64,000 nucleotides of DNA from Lichenifustis flavocetrariae (GTDB lineage: Bacteria; Pseudomonadota; Alphaproteobacteria; Rhizobiales; Beijerinckiaceae): assembly GCF_026130545.1 (NCBI RefSeq), contig NZ_JAMOIM010000014.1:62001-126000 (forward strand), in the 5' to 3' direction. Positions 25,989 to 35,688 of the stretch are shown here, piece by piece. How positions within the stretch are numbered: the stretch's first letter is position 1; each line of letters begins with the position of its first letter. Made by a program: the position numbers and the translations under genes. The notes below the pieces were generated by a model that saw nothing but the letters and a program-made list of their open reading frames with translations, had not been told where the DNA came from and ran no database searches.

Positions 25989-27041
25989 ATGCCAGATCTC
26001 TTCGATCCCCTGATTGCGGGTGATTTCCACCTGCCCAACCGGATCGTGATGGCTCCGTTGACCCGTTGTCGTGCCGGCGGACGTATTCCGAACGACCTCA
26101 TGGCCAGCTATTACGAACAGCGGGCGTCCGCCGGCCTCATTCTCTCGGAAGCCACGAGCGTGACCCCGGAAGGCGTCGGCTATCCCGACACGCCCGGCAT
26201 CTGGTCCGAGGCGCAGGTGGAGGGATGGAAGCGCGTCACCGATCGTGTTCATCGCGCGGGTGGCCGCATCGCCCTCCAGCTCTGGCATGTCGGACGCATC
26301 TCGGATCCGGTCTACCTCGGCGGCGAGAAGCCGGTGGCACCCAGCGCCATCGCGGCCGCCGGCCATGTCAGCCTTCTGCGACCCATGAAGGCCTTCGAAA
26401 CACCTCGTGCGCTGGAAACCTCCGAGCTCGTCCGCGTCGTGGAGAACTATCGGCGCGGCGCCGCCAACGCCAAGGCCGCGGGCTTCGACGGCGTCGAGGT
26501 TCACGGTGCAAACGGCTACCTGCTCGACCAGTTCCTTCAAGACAAGACCAACCAGCGTACCGATTCCTACGGCGGCTCGATTGAAAATCGGGCCCGGCTG
26601 ATGCTCGAAGTGGCGGATGCCTGTATCGACGTCTGGGGCGCGGGGCGCGTCGGCATGCATCTCGCGCCCCGGCGGGACGCGCATGACATGGGCGACTCGA
26701 CGCCGCTCGAAACCTTCGGCTACGTGGCCCGAGAACTCGGGAAGCGAAAGATCGCCTTCATCTGCGCCCGTGAGCATCTGGGCGAGGATCGGCTCGGGCC
26801 GCAACTCAAGAAAATTTTCGGCGGCGTCTACATCGTCAACGAGAATATCAGCAAGGCTGCCGCTCAGGCGGCTCTCGATGCCGGCGACGCGGATGCGGTT
26901 GCGTTTGGGAAGTCCTTCATCGCCAACCCCGACCTGCCGGCACGCTTCAAGAAAGACGCGGCCCTGAACGAACCCCAGCCGGCGACCTTCTACGCGTCGG
27001 GACCAGAGGGCTATACCGACTACCCGGCGCTGGCGGCCTGA
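25989..27041 (+). CDS. Old Yellow Enzyme family alkene reductase (NemA-like)
   Basis: A 350-residue FMN-dependent ene-reductase with the usual TIM-barrel markers: LPNRIVMAPLTRCRA near residue 16, QLWHVGRISDP near 100, GFDGVEVHGANGYLLDQFL near 176, and TDSYGGSIENRARLMLEV near 205. The pair HGAN supplies the substrate hydrogen bonds. Family members reduce electrophilic alkenes, quinones and nitrate esters with NAD(P)H. The ATG at 25989 begins MPDLFDPLIAGDF, the normal family start. It is 91 bases after zwf. Confidence 0.93.
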   Translation: MPDLFDPLIAGDFHLPNRIVMAPLTRCRAGGRIPNDLMASYYEQRASAGLILSEATSVTPEGVGYPDTPGIWSEAQVEGWKRVTDRVHRAGGRIALQLWHVGRISDPVYLGGEKPVAPSAIAAAGHVSLLRPMKAFETPRALETSELVRVVENYRRGAANAKAAGFDGVEVHGANGYLLDQFLQDKTNQRTDSYGGSIENRARLMLEVADACIDVWGAGRVGMHLAPRRDAHDMGDSTPLETFGYVARELGKRKIAFICAREHLGEDRLGPQLKKIFGGVYIVNENISKAAAQAALDAGDADAVAFGKSFIANPDLPARFKKDAALNEPQPATFYASGPEGYTDYPALAA

Positions 27042-27097
27042 TCGTCAATTTTGCAGGGGCGTCGGCTCGACGCCCCTGTGATTCACGACAGCGATCG

Positions 27098-27289
27098 TCA
27101 CAGACTTTGATTTTCGGTGGAGGGAAGATCGCTTGGTTCAGGCGTGTCGTCAAAGCGCACGCGAGCCAAGGTCGCGATCTCGCTGAGGATCGTTGTTACA
27201 GCGGGTGGCACCCCAGCTTGGTTGCTCGCTGTCTCCGCGAGTTCACGGATTTTCTGCAGGACGGTGTCGAGATCATCGTGAGCTTGCAT
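27098..27289 (-). CDS. Hypothetical small protein
   Basis: A 63-residue frame with GGAG seven bases before its ATG at 27289. The sequence is mostly an amphipathic helix (DDLDTVLQKIRELAETASNQ, then TTILSEIATLARVRF), with an acidic tail. No family recognised. It is convergent with the OYE gene, 56 bases apart. Confidence 0.45.
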   Translation of the reverse strand: MQAHDDLDTVLQKIRELAETASNQAGVPPAVTTILSEIATLARVRFDDTPEPSDLPSTENQSL

Positions 27290-27428
27290 GGCGGCACTCC
27301 GAATTCCGTTTGAACACCGGTCGCGCGGTTAGGTTCCGTCCGCCGCTCCGGACAATGCCGCGGCTTCACGGTTCCTTGAGGCCTCGCGCCCATGCTGCTG
27401 GAGTTTTCCGCCTGGAACCCAGTACGGC

Positions 27429-28370
27429 ATGCCTCGCCCCGTCCTCCCGCATGCGGGCTATGTCGCGCCCATGCTGCCGACCCTCGTCACGCATCCGCCC
27501 GAGGGGGATGAATGGGTGCATGAGATCAAGTTCGACGGTTACCGGACGCAACTCGCCGTGCAGGAGCGTGTGGTCCATGCCTATACGCGCAACGGACACG
27601 ACTGGACCGCGAAATATGGGCCTGTTGTCGAGGCGGGACGCGACCTGCAATGTCGCTCGGCGATCCTCGATGGTGAATTGTGTGTCCAGAGCGAGGCGGG
27701 GCTCACGAGCTTCAAGGCATTGCGCCGTGCGATCACTTCGGCACCCGACCGTCTCGTCCTGTTCGCTTTCGACCTGTTGGAGCTCGACGGGCATGATCTG
27801 CGGACCTTGCCGCTGAGAGAGCGCCGCCGGCACCTGAAGGACTTGCTGGAGGCGACATCCTCGCCCCGTATTCTCTTCAGCCCTGAGCATCTGGGCCAAG
27901 GCCCGGCCTTTTTCCGCGCCGCCGACAGCCATGGACTGGAAGGCATCGTCTCCAAACTCGCGGACAGCCGCTACATCGGCGGCCGCAGCAAGGCGTGGCT
28001 GAAGATCAAGAGTTTCACGATCGCCGATTACGGCATATTGGGCATCGAGCGTTCGGCCGCCGGCCATCCGGTGGCGCTTCTCGCGACACTCGGCAAGCAT
28101 CCGAGCTATGTCGGGGATGCCGTCGTGACGCTGAAGCCGAAAGAGAGGGATCGCTTCTGGTCGCGCGTCGAGAAACTAGGCACGCCACGGGCGCGCCTCG
28201 GCGGTGCTCTCGCCAAGCGCCGCGCTTCCTGGGTGAGCGAGGGCCTCGTGGCGCGGGTCCGGCACCTGCGCGGGGAGGACAAGCTCCGGCACGCCACCAT
28301 CCAATCGATCGGGCCGAAAGGCGAGCCTACCGACGAGCTCGATGCCGAGCGTCATCCGCGCGACGAATAG
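27429..28370 (+). CDS. ATP-dependent DNA ligase, stand-alone LigD ligase-domain type
   Basis: A 313-residue adenylation plus OB-fold ligase. The nucleotidyl-transfer motifs are in order: EIKFDGYRTQLAV with the AMP-accepting Lys near residue 35, ILDGELCV, LFAFDLLELDG, LEGIVSKLADSRY and WLKIKSF. The polymerase and nuclease domains of full LigD are missing, as in the LigC/LigD2-type ligases of the bacterial end-joining pathway. No ku gene is in the window. The stop is ten bases before the next gene's chosen start. Confidence 0.92.
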   Translation: MPRPVLPHAGYVAPMLPTLVTHPPEGDEWVHEIKFDGYRTQLAVQERVVHAYTRNGHDWTAKYGPVVEAGRDLQCRSAILDGELCVQSEAGLTSFKALRRAITSAPDRLVLFAFDLLELDGHDLRTLPLRERRRHLKDLLEATSSPRILFSPEHLGQGPAFFRAADSHGLEGIVSKLADSRYIGGRSKAWLKIKSFTIADYGILGIERSAAGHPVALLATLGKHPSYVGDAVVTLKPKERDRFWSRVEKLGTPRARLGGALAKRRASWVSEGLVARVRHLRGEDKLRHATIQSIGPKGEPTDELDAERHPRDE

Positions 28371-28380
28371 GCGCAATGTG

Positions 28381-29313
28381 ATGGTCATAAGGGGCCGAGC
28401 GGGTTTTCGGCAGCTCTTCGTCGCGGTGGCTCTGCTTCTGCTCGGGCACCCTGCCCTCGCGCTGCCGGGACGCCCGTTCGCGACCGAAATCGCCTGCGAG
28501 AAGGCCAAAGCCTACGATGTCGCGACCTGCCGCCGCGCCTTCGCGATGGCGCGCGCCGACTATGTGGCGCACACACGTGCTTACCGAAACCGGGCCACCT
28601 GCTACCGGGCGTTCGGCCCCTGCATGCCCTGGCCGCTTGGGGCCGGGGCTTTTGCGCAGTTCCGGCCGCAATGGATGGGGATCGTGATGGCTGGCGTCGG
28701 CGGAGACGCGACCGCGGCCCCCCTGATCGCAACGGGCCGCATCAAATTGTCGTTCACGCCCCGGCCGCTCAACGGGCCGCTACCCGTCGAAGTTGCGGGC
28801 GAGACTGGAGAACCCAGCCGTCCAGGACCGCAGCCGAAGGGCGCCCTGTGCCGGCAGATCGAAGCGATCGCGGCCAAGGAACACCTCCCATCCGGATTCC
28901 TGGCGCGATTGTTGTGGCAGGAAAGCAGTTTCCGCACCCAGGTGGTCAGTCCGGCCGGTGCCCTCGGCATCGCGCAATTCATGCCCGAAACCGCCCAGGA
29001 ACGCGGGCTCAACGATCCCTTCGATCCCGAGCGCGCGATCGCGACTTCGGCCGCCCTCCTCCGGGACCTCACGCGGCGCTTCGGCAATCTCGGGCTTGCG
29101 GCGGCGGCCTACAATGGCGGCCCGGCGCGCGTCACGGGATGGCTGAAGGGCCGCCGCACGCTGGCGCCGGAAACACACGACTACGTGCAGCGGATCACGG
29201 GTCGGCCGATCGAAGATTGGGCGGCCCGGTCCAATGTCGATGTCCCGCTTGTCGGCACCCCGATATCGTGTCCGGACCTGGCTGGTCCCGTCGCTGGATC
29301 CGCCGCGCGCTGA
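28381..29313 (+). CDS. Lytic transglycosylase, secreted
   Basis: A 310-residue peptidoglycan lyase. A signal peptide (GFRQLFVAVALLLLGHPALA) is followed by a Cys-containing region of unknown role up to about residue 145. The C-terminal SLT goose-lysozyme-like domain has the catalytic Glu in LLWQESSFRTQVVSPAGALG, then IAQFMPETAQERGL and LAAAAYNGGPARV. Start uncertain: GTG 28378 and an ATG at 28342 inside the ligase gene are in frame. I chose ATG 28381 because it gives a compact signal peptide. Confidence 0.88.
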   Translation: MVIRGRAGFRQLFVAVALLLLGHPALALPGRPFATEIACEKAKAYDVATCRRAFAMARADYVAHTRAYRNRATCYRAFGPCMPWPLGAGAFAQFRPQWMGIVMAGVGGDATAAPLIATGRIKLSFTPRPLNGPLPVEVAGETGEPSRPGPQPKGALCRQIEAIAAKEHLPSGFLARLLWQESSFRTQVVSPAGALGIAQFMPETAQERGLNDPFDPERAIATSAALLRDLTRRFGNLGLAAAAYNGGPARVTGWLKGRRTLAPETHDYVQRITGRPIEDWAARSNVDVPLVGTPISCPDLAGPVAGSAAR

Positions 29314-29327
29314 CGGTGGCGTGAGAG

Positions 29328-29546
29328 TTAGGAGGCGTCACTCTCGATCGGCTCGTTATAGCCGACGATGCCGCTCGTGTCGTCGGCCAGCGCGAGGTAG
29401 AGCCCACCCGCTTGGATCAGAATGACCTGACCGTGCTGATCGTGCCGGCCGATCACGGCAATGATGTCGCCCGGGAGGATCTGCTTTTCCGCAAGCTCGG
29501 TTTCCAGAATGGCGAATCCAACCTCATCGATGTCTTTGCGCTGCAT
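29328..29546 (-). CDS. Hypothetical small protein
   Basis: A 72-residue protein; AAGGAG lies eight bases before the ATG at 29546. The sequence alternates beta-like segments (PGDIIAVIGRHDQHGQVILI, then GGLYLALADDTSGIVGYN) with an N-terminal helix DIDEVGFAILETELAEK. No family recognised. It is convergent with the lytic transglycosylase, 14 bases apart. Confidence 0.6.
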   Translation of the reverse strand: MQRKDIDEVGFAILETELAEKQILPGDIIAVIGRHDQHGQVILIQAGGLYLALADDTSGIVGYNEPIESDAS

Positions 29547-29803
29547 GGCGAGGCTCCTTGAGGTGAGGTAAAACGAAGGCTCCGGCATGAGGGAACCCGT
29601 CGCCCTAGGCCCTGAGACACGATACCGGTGGTACCGCGGTTCGTGCAGGCCACATCCCATCCTGCCTGCGGCGCGACACGCCCAATCCGGACCTGTTTCG
29701 AGGGGCGCCGCCCATTACTTCGTCCATATGGGGGACAACCCGCGTCGGACGGTCGGGTTCGGGCAGAAAGCTGGAAATCCTCATCGATCCCGGCAGTTTC
29801 GCA

Positions 29804-30301
29804 TCAGGCGAGGTCGACCGTGCCGATCTCGCCTGCCCGTGCCGGCTGGCCGGTAGCGACCGCCTTAAGGTAACCGAACGCATAGACAAGCGCGCTTGTC
29901 GGCGTGTCCCAATATTCGGCCCGCTCCGCATGCACCCGGATCATGACGACATTCTCATCGCTCGGCCCGCCAGGGAACCAGGCGCGGTAGATCTCGCTCC
30001 AGTTCTTTGTGACGGTGGCGCGGTCCGCCACGATTTCGGCCCTGCCGTTGATCGAGACGAAATGCTGCTGTTTCGGGTCGGCGAAGCTCACGAGGATCTG
30101 CGGATCCGTCTCGACCTCCTTGACCTTGCGCGAGTCTTTTTTCGTAAAAAACCAGAGATCGCCGTCGCCCTCCACAGAACGATAGGCCATCGGGCGCGCA
30201 TGCAGCGGCGCACCGTCCCGGCCTCGCGTGATGAAGAGGGCGTAGTCCATCCCCTCGATCAGCTCCAGAACCTTTCGCCTGCCGGCCACGTCGTCGGTCA
30301 T
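29804..30301 (-). CDS. Pyridoxamine 5'-phosphate oxidase-fold general stress protein
   Basis: A 165-residue split-barrel flavin-binding-type protein: KVLELIEGMDYALFITRGRD, APLHARPMAYRSVEGDGDLW, FFTKKDSRKVKEVETDPQIL, then FVSINGRAEIVADRATV and NWSEIYRAWFPGGPSD. This is the general-stress-protein-26 subfamily, which binds FMN/FAD or F420-like cofactors; the reaction is unknown. AAGGA precedes the ATG at 30301. It is the second such protein in the window (see 61884-62318), and it lies downstream of the formaldehyde dehydrogenase on the same strand. Confidence 0.88.
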   Translation of the reverse strand: MTDDVAGRRKVLELIEGMDYALFITRGRDGAPLHARPMAYRSVEGDGDLWFFTKKDSRKVKEVETDPQILVSFADPKQQHFVSINGRAEIVADRATVTKNWSEIYRAWFPGGPSDENVVMIRVHAERAEYWDTPTSALVYAFGYLKAVATGQPARAGEIGTVDLA

Positions 30302-30404
30302 TGATATCCTTGCGGTGAACCGCCCTTCGAGGGCGATCCCCGTTGTATACGCCCGGAGAGCCCCGGTCAGACCGTCGCCTTGCGGCGGAAGCGCGCGCGG
30401 CTCC

Positions 30405-31595
30405 TTAGGCGGCCTTCGCCACGAGACCGTGCGGGTCGAGCACGTATTTGGCAGCCGCACCCTTGTCGAAATCCTCGTAACCTCTTGGGGCTTCGTCGAG
30501 CGAAATGACCTGGGCGTTGACGATTTTGGCAATCGGCAACCGATCGTACAGCAACGCATTCATGAGCTGGCGATTGTAGCGCACCACCGGGGTCTGCCCG
30601 GTGTGGAACGACAGCGCCTTGGACCAGCCGAGGCCGAAACGCAGGCTGAGACTGCCCTGTTTGGCAGCCTGTTCGGCAGCGCCCGGATCGGCGGTCACAT
30701 AGAGGCCCGGAATGCCGACCGCGCCGCCGGCCCGGGTGACCTCCATCATCTGGTTCAGGACAACCGCTGGCTGCTCGCCGCCAGCATGCCCGCGCGCTTC
30801 GAATCCCACAGCATCGATCGCGGCATCGACCTCGGGCACGCCGACCACTGCGGCCACGAGTTCCCCGAGCTTGTCGTGCCGGCCGAGATCGATCGGCTCG
30901 AAGCCGACCGACTTCGCGTGGGCGAGGCGCTCGGCATTGAAATCGCCGATCATGACGACCGCCGCCCCCAGCAGCCTTGCGGAGGCCGCAGCCGCCAGCC
31001 CCACGGGTCCGGCCCCCGCCACGTAGACGGTCGAACCAACGCCGACGCCGGCTTTGACGGCGCCATGAAAGCCGGTTGGAAGGATATCGCTCAGCATCGT
31101 CAGATCGCGGATCTTCGCCATGGCCCGATCGCGGTCGGGGAACTTCAGCAAGTTGAAGTCGGCATAGGGCACCATCACGTAACGGGCTTGGCCGCCGATC
31201 CAACCGCCCATATCGACATAGCCGTAGGCACCACCCGGACGGGCATGGTTGACGTGAAGGCAGACACCCGTGTCGCCGTCCTTGCAAGTCCGGCAGCGCC
31301 CACATGCCACATTGAAGGGCACCGACACGAGATCGCCGACGTCGAGCATCTCGACATCAAGCCCCTTTTCGATCACCTCGCCGGTAATCTCGTGACCGAG
31401 CACGAGTCCGGCGGGTGCGGTGGTCCGACCTCGGACCATGTGCTGGTCGGAGCCGCAGATGTTGGTCGACACGACCTTCAGGATGACGGCGTGCTCGATG
31501 CGCCTGCCGTCGGGACTTTGCAGTTTCGGATCGGCAATATCCTGGACCTCGACCTTGCCGGGTCCGATGTAGACGACGCCACGATTGCCACTCAT
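30405..31595 (-). CDS. fdhA: Glutathione-independent formaldehyde dehydrogenase
   Basis: A 396-residue zinc-dependent medium-chain dehydrogenase of the Pseudomonas putida FdhA type, converting formaldehyde to formate with bound NAD. Catalytic zinc ligands are in STNICGSDQHMVRGR and GHEITGEV; structural-zinc cysteines in VACGRCRTCKDGDTGVC. The nucleotide fold is VYVAGAGPVGLAAAASARLL. Distinctive family text: HVNHARPGGAYGYVDMGGWI. GGGAG precedes the ATG. It fits the aldehyde-detoxification theme of the window (inference). Confidence 0.95.
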   Translation of the reverse strand: MSGNRGVVYIGPGKVEVQDIADPKLQSPDGRRIEHAVILKVVSTNICGSDQHMVRGRTTAPAGLVLGHEITGEVIEKGLDVEMLDVGDLVSVPFNVACGRCRTCKDGDTGVCLHVNHARPGGAYGYVDMGGWIGGQARYVMVPYADFNLLKFPDRDRAMAKIRDLTMLSDILPTGFHGAVKAGVGVGSTVYVAGAGPVGLAAAASARLLGAAVVMIGDFNAERLAHAKSVGFEPIDLGRHDKLGELVAAVVGVPEVDAAIDAVGFEARGHAGGEQPAVVLNQMMEVTRAGGAVGIPGLYVTADPGAAEQAAKQGSLSLRFGLGWSKALSFHTGQTPVVRYNRQLMNALLYDRLPIAKIVNAQVISLDEAPRGYEDFDKGAAAKYVLDPHGLVAKAA

Positions 31596-31777
31596 TTGCG
31601 CTTCTCCCTTTATGATTATGCACGGAGAAGTGTGAGCGGATGGATGGCCGCGGCTTGGTCAGATGCGACCGCAGCTAAGCGGCCGACGTCGCATTCGATC
31701 TGAGATGAGCGGGTCGGCTATATTTTACCGACGGCCAGCCGAGATCCTCGGTCTCACGAACAGTCGAGGCTGGTGTC

Positions 31778-32146
31778 TCAGCGGCCGAACATCGGACGTC
31801 GCGGCAGGGTCGGAAACGGATCGGAGCGGTCGTCGCCGAACACCTCCTTCGACGACCAGGCCGGCTCTTCGGGCGGTACGGTTCGGGCCGTCTCGCTTCG
31901 CAATTCGACATTGGCCGGACCCGTGGCGCCGCTGTCGCGGCAGGCGCGACAGAAAGCGAGCCGGCCGAGATCGCCAAAGGTCGGCACGGCCGTGAGGTCG
32001 GCCAGTTGCGGCTCGTCGAGCACAGTGGCCTCGCCGCAGTCGTTGCAGACGATCGTGATGCGCCGGAAGGACGACAGCGGCTTGCCGGCATCGGGATGGG
32101 TGCCGCCAACCCCAGTGACGGATTCAGAAAAAGGCACGCGCTTCAT
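31778..32146 (-). CDS. Small zinc-ribbon-like protein, function unknown
   Basis: A 122-residue protein with a paired-cysteine pattern, ITIVCNDCGEATVLDE and LAFCRACRDSG, 37 residues apart, that suggests one bound zinc. The C-terminal third is acidic and proline-rich. GGGAG is six bases before the ATG at 32146. It is divergent from the LysR regulator at 32383. No family recognised. Confidence 0.6.
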   Translation of the reverse strand: MKRVPFSESVTGVGGTHPDAGKPLSSFRRITIVCNDCGEATVLDEPQLADLTAVPTFGDLGRLAFCRACRDSGATGPANVELRSETARTVPPEEPAWSSKEVFGDDRSDPFPTLPRRPMFGR

Positions 32147-32382
32147 GCGGTCTCCCGGCTGAGGTCACGTCTCTCACGACTCGCCGCGCTGCGCCAGCCG
32201 TCGTTTTCGTGGACGTCACAGCTCTTTCGAAGCGCTTCTCATCGACCACAGAGCCGCTACACTCGTGTGGCAAACAGTTGGAGACCGGGCGATCCTTGCA
32301 CAAGATCCAGCATCCTTCCATCGGCCCGCGACTCTGCATGACGCGTGAAGGAATACACCCTTCCGGCCCCAGTTAGCCTTCC

Positions 32383-33285
32383 TTGCGCCTTCCCTCCACC
32401 CAGGCCCTGCGCGCCCTCGAGGCCTTTGCCCGCCACGGCAGCGTGTGGCGGGCTGCCGAGGAACTGAACCTCACCCGCAGCGCCGTAAGCCATCAATTGC
32501 GGCTGCTCGAACAGGATCTCGGCTTCGACGTCCTCAAACGCGCCGGCAAGGGCGCGACGTTGACGCCGCAGGGGCGCCGCTACGCGGTGGATGTCCGCAA
32601 GGCGCTCACGCTGCTCGGTGACGCGGCGGTGCAATATGGTGAAAAGGGCATCCGGGGCGCACTGACCTTGAGCTGCACGCCGGGCTTCGCCTCCTTCTGG
32701 CTCTGCACTCATGTGGCGGAGTTCAAGCAATTGTACCCCGACGTGGCCCTGCGCATCGTCACACCGGCCCGACTCGACGATGTCAACGCCCCGGAGGTCG
32801 ATGCCTTCATCGCCTATGGCGATGGAAATTGGCCACGTTGTTCGGTGGAACTGCTCAGTGCCGTCGAATTCACCCCGCTCTGCAGCCCTGTGCTCCTGAA
32901 CCAGATCGGCGGCCTCGCCGAGCCGCGGGACGTCTTCCGCGCCCTGCTGCTGCACCTCAACGATCACGACGACTGGGTCCGCTGGTTCGCGGCCGCCGGT
33001 CTCGCGCCGGGCAATCTCGAACAGGGCGTCGTCTTTTCCGACATGAACCTGGTTCTGGCCGCCGCAAGTGCCGCGCAAGGAATTGCCATGGGGGATGAGC
33101 TGACCTGCCGCCAGGCGCTCGACACGGGCCGCCTCGTCCGCCCCTTCGATCTGGCGATCCGGTCGAACCGGGCTTACTATTTCGTCGCCGAAGACCGCCG
33201 CAGCGCCAATCCCGCCATTCACGCCCTCTCGGATTGGCTGAAATCGCGGCTGGCCCAGACCGCTCCGGTGCTCCGTCCAGCTTAG
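32383..33285 (+). CDS. LysR-family regulator (GcvA-like)
   Basis: A 300-residue LTTR. The winged helix is MRLPSTQALRALEAFARHGS, then AAEELNLTRSAVSHQLRLLE; the GcvA-type effector domain follows (TLSCTPGFASFWLCTHVAEF, then DVDAFIAYGDGNWP). The start is TTG at 32383, supported by the family start MRLPS. GcvA relatives often control adjacent transport or amino-acid genes, so the ABC operon 130 bases downstream on the same strand is the likely target (inference). Confidence 0.9.
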   Translation: MRLPSTQALRALEAFARHGSVWRAAEELNLTRSAVSHQLRLLEQDLGFDVLKRAGKGATLTPQGRRYAVDVRKALTLLGDAAVQYGEKGIRGALTLSCTPGFASFWLCTHVAEFKQLYPDVALRIVTPARLDDVNAPEVDAFIAYGDGNWPRCSVELLSAVEFTPLCSPVLLNQIGGLAEPRDVFRALLLHLNDHDDWVRWFAAAGLAPGNLEQGVVFSDMNLVLAAASAAQGIAMGDELTCRQALDTGRLVRPFDLAIRSNRAYYFVAEDRRSANPAIHALSDWLKSRLAQTAPVLRPA

Positions 33286-33414
33286 AAAACCGGCAGTTGC
33301 GCCACAGAATTCGGCAGTGCCGTGAAAGAAATTGCCGCAACCCTTGAACGATCTTCGTTTGTCGTGAGCGAACCACGCCAGTAACATCTGATCGAGGACT
33401 GGGAGCGGGACGGA

Positions 33415-34497
33415 GTGACGACGCGGGCTGTCGGATTGAAGGCGGAGGGGATCGGCAAGGCCTTCGGGTCGTTCCGGGCGCTCGACAATATCTCGCTCGA
33501 CATCGCACCCGGCGAATTCCTGACCCTGCTGGGGCCGTCCGGCTCCGGTAAGACCACGTTTCTCATGATCTTGGCTGGTTTCGAGAAACCGACAGTCGGG
33601 CGGCTGACGAGCGAGGAGACCGACATCACCACACGGTCGGCCGAGGCGCGTTCCTTTGGCATGGTGTTCCAGGGCTATGCGTTGTTCCCGCACATGAGCG
33701 TGGAACAGAACGTCGCCTTTCCGCTCCAGGTCAGGGGAGTTCCGCGCGAGGAGATCGCCAAGCGCGTCGATGCGATGATCGCGCGCGTCGGTCTCGTCGG
33801 TCACGAGAAGAAGCGGCCCGCGAAACTTTCCGGGGGGCAGCAGCAACGCGTGGCGCTCGCCCGGGCGCTGATCTTCGAGCCGCCGGTTCTGCTGCTCGAC
33901 GAGCCGTTCTCGGCGCTCGACAAGCATTTGCGCGGGCGCATGCAGGACGAAGTGAAGCGCCTGCACGGCGAGTTCGGCACGACCTTCGTGTTCGTCACCC
34001 ATGATCAGAGCGAGGCGCTCTCGCTGTCGTCGCGCGTGGCGATCTTCAACCACGGGGAGTTGCTGCAGATCGCGACCCCGCAGGCGATCTACGAGCGGCC
34101 CGAAAGCCGTTTCGTCGCGGAGTTTCTCGGCGAGATCAATCTCCTACCGATCGAGCGTGTCGGCCATTGCGCGGCCGGCACGAGCGGTCTGTTCGAGGGA
34201 CATGCGATCAAAGCCCCAAGTCAGGACCATGCGGCGGCGACCGGTACGCTCGCGATCCGGCCGGAACATATGTCGGTTTGCGCCACCCGACGGGGAGACC
34301 ACAACGGCGTGGCGGCTTGCGTGACCGGGACTACCTATCTCGGCGCCGCCATGCGGCTTGCCCTTGCCACCTCGGGCGGGACCCGGCTGAGTGTCACCTT
34401 GCCCATGGAGGCCGCCGCCGCCGCCCTGTCCAAGGGGCCGGATCTGTGGGTCACATGGCCGGCCGACAAGGGCTTTCTTCTTCCCGAACCGCATTGA
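33415..34497 (+). CDS. ABC transporter ATP-binding protein, spermidine/putrescine (PotA) type
   Basis: A 359-residue ATPase. Walker A is GPSGSGKTT near residue 40, the signature is KLSGGQQQRVALARAL near 137, Walker B is VLLLDEPFSALD near 158, followed by FVFVTHDQSEALSLS. The C-terminal TOBE-type regulatory domain (after residue 240) is typical of the PotA/FbpC group, which serve polyamine, iron and related importers. GTG start at 33415. First of at least four ABC genes; the last two permease genes overlap. Confidence 0.92.
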   Translation: MTTRAVGLKAEGIGKAFGSFRALDNISLDIAPGEFLTLLGPSGSGKTTFLMILAGFEKPTVGRLTSEETDITTRSAEARSFGMVFQGYALFPHMSVEQNVAFPLQVRGVPREEIAKRVDAMIARVGLVGHEKKRPAKLSGGQQQRVALARALIFEPPVLLLDEPFSALDKHLRGRMQDEVKRLHGEFGTTFVFVTHDQSEALSLSSRVAIFNHGELLQIATPQAIYERPESRFVAEFLGEINLLPIERVGHCAAGTSGLFEGHAIKAPSQDHAAATGTLAIRPEHMSVCATRRGDHNGVAACVTGTTYLGAAMRLALATSGGTRLSVTLPMEAAAAALSKGPDLWVTWPADKGFLLPEPH

Positions 34498-34514
34498 ACC
34501 CAAGGAGCACGTGC

Positions 34515-35630
34515 GTGAACGACGCTTTCCAGAAAGACTGCCTCGAACTCCTCGCCGACCAAGTGGAGCGGGGCGCGTTGAGCCGCCGCCGCTTCACGCA
34601 ACTCGCCGCCATGGTCCTGGGCGGAGGCCCCTTGGCGCTTCAGGCCGGCGGGGCACGGGCGGCCGACAAGCAATTGGTGCTGGTCAATTGGGGCGGCGAC
34701 GCTCTGAAGGCCTACGACAAGGCTTACGGCCAGGCCTTCGAGAAGGCGACCGGCATCACCGTGAAGGAAGACGGCACGGGCCCCACCGAGGGGGCCATGA
34801 CGGCGCAATTCAAGAGCGGAAAACCGACCTGGGACCTCGTCGACGCCGACCCGTTCTCGGCCATCTCGCTCGGCAAGCAAGGCATGATCGAACCCATCGA
34901 CTATGCGATCGTCGACAAGTCGAAGATGCGGCCGGGCTTTGCCTGGGACTATGCGGCATCGACCTATTTCTTCTCCTACATCATCGCTTATGACGCACAG
35001 AAATTCGGCAAGAACCCGCCAAAGAGCATGGCGGATTTCTTCGACACCAAGACATTTCCGGGCAAGAGGTCGCTCTACAAATGGGGCACCGGCATGTGGG
35101 AAGCGGCCCTGCTGGCCGACGGTGTCGCACCCGAAAAGCTCTACCCGTTGGACCTCAAGCGCGCGCATGACAAGATCGCGGCCTTCAAGGACAATGTCGT
35201 CTCCTACTGGGGCGGCGGCGCTGAAAGCCAGCAGGTGATGTTGAGCGGCGATGCCTCCATGGGCCTCATCTGGTCGACCCGGGCGTCGCTGCTCGACAAG
35301 GATCCGGGCGGCCAGGTCAAGTTCATCTGGGACCAGGGCCTTATCTCGCCGGGGTCGCTGGCCGTGATCAAGAACAATCCGGGCGGCAAGGACGCCGCGA
35401 TGAAATTCATCGCCAGCACGTCCGATCCGCAAAAGCAGCTCATCATGTTCGACATGCTGGGCCAGGGGCCGGCCAATCCCGCGACCGACGCGCTGATCCC
35501 GGCCGATCAGAAGAAATACAATCCGGTCGACCCCGCCAACATGAAGGTCCAGATCCCACTCGACATGCCCTGGTACGCCGACAATTACGGCGCGGCGCTC
35601 GACACCTACACCAAGATCATCTCGGGCTGA
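34515..35630 (+). CDS. ABC transporter substrate-binding protein, PotD/PotF-like, Tat-exported
   Basis: A 371-residue family-1/PotD-type binding protein. The signal contains SRRRFTQLAAMVLGGG, a twin-arginine motif, with cleavage near ARAADK. Mature text LVLVNWGGDALKAYDKAYG, then WDLVDADPFSAISLG, GLIWSTRASLLDKDPGG and PWYADNYGAALDTYTKIISG is that of polyamine-type binding proteins. The start is GTG 34515, seven bases after AAGGAG. The ligand is unknown. Related proteins bind spermidine, putrescine or small cationic compounds. Confidence 0.9.
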   Translation: MNDAFQKDCLELLADQVERGALSRRRFTQLAAMVLGGGPLALQAGGARAADKQLVLVNWGGDALKAYDKAYGQAFEKATGITVKEDGTGPTEGAMTAQFKSGKPTWDLVDADPFSAISLGKQGMIEPIDYAIVDKSKMRPGFAWDYAASTYFFSYIIAYDAQKFGKNPPKSMADFFDTKTFPGKRSLYKWGTGMWEAALLADGVAPEKLYPLDLKRAHDKIAAFKDNVVSYWGGGAESQQVMLSGDASMGLIWSTRASLLDKDPGGQVKFIWDQGLISPGSLAVIKNNPGGKDAAMKFIASTSDPQKQLIMFDMLGQGPANPATDALIPADQKKYNPVDPANMKVQIPLDMPWYADNYGAALDTYTKIISG

Positions 35631-35688
35631 CAATCGACGTCTCTTCTCCCGCCGGCGCGGGCGAAGACCTCTTGCACGAAGCCGTTCC

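Noticed and set aside
34167-34514. N-terminal extension of the PotD-like binding protein
   Set aside because: It is the 3' end of the ATPase gene in another frame. The GTG at 34515 behind AAGGAG gives a proper Tat signal peptide.
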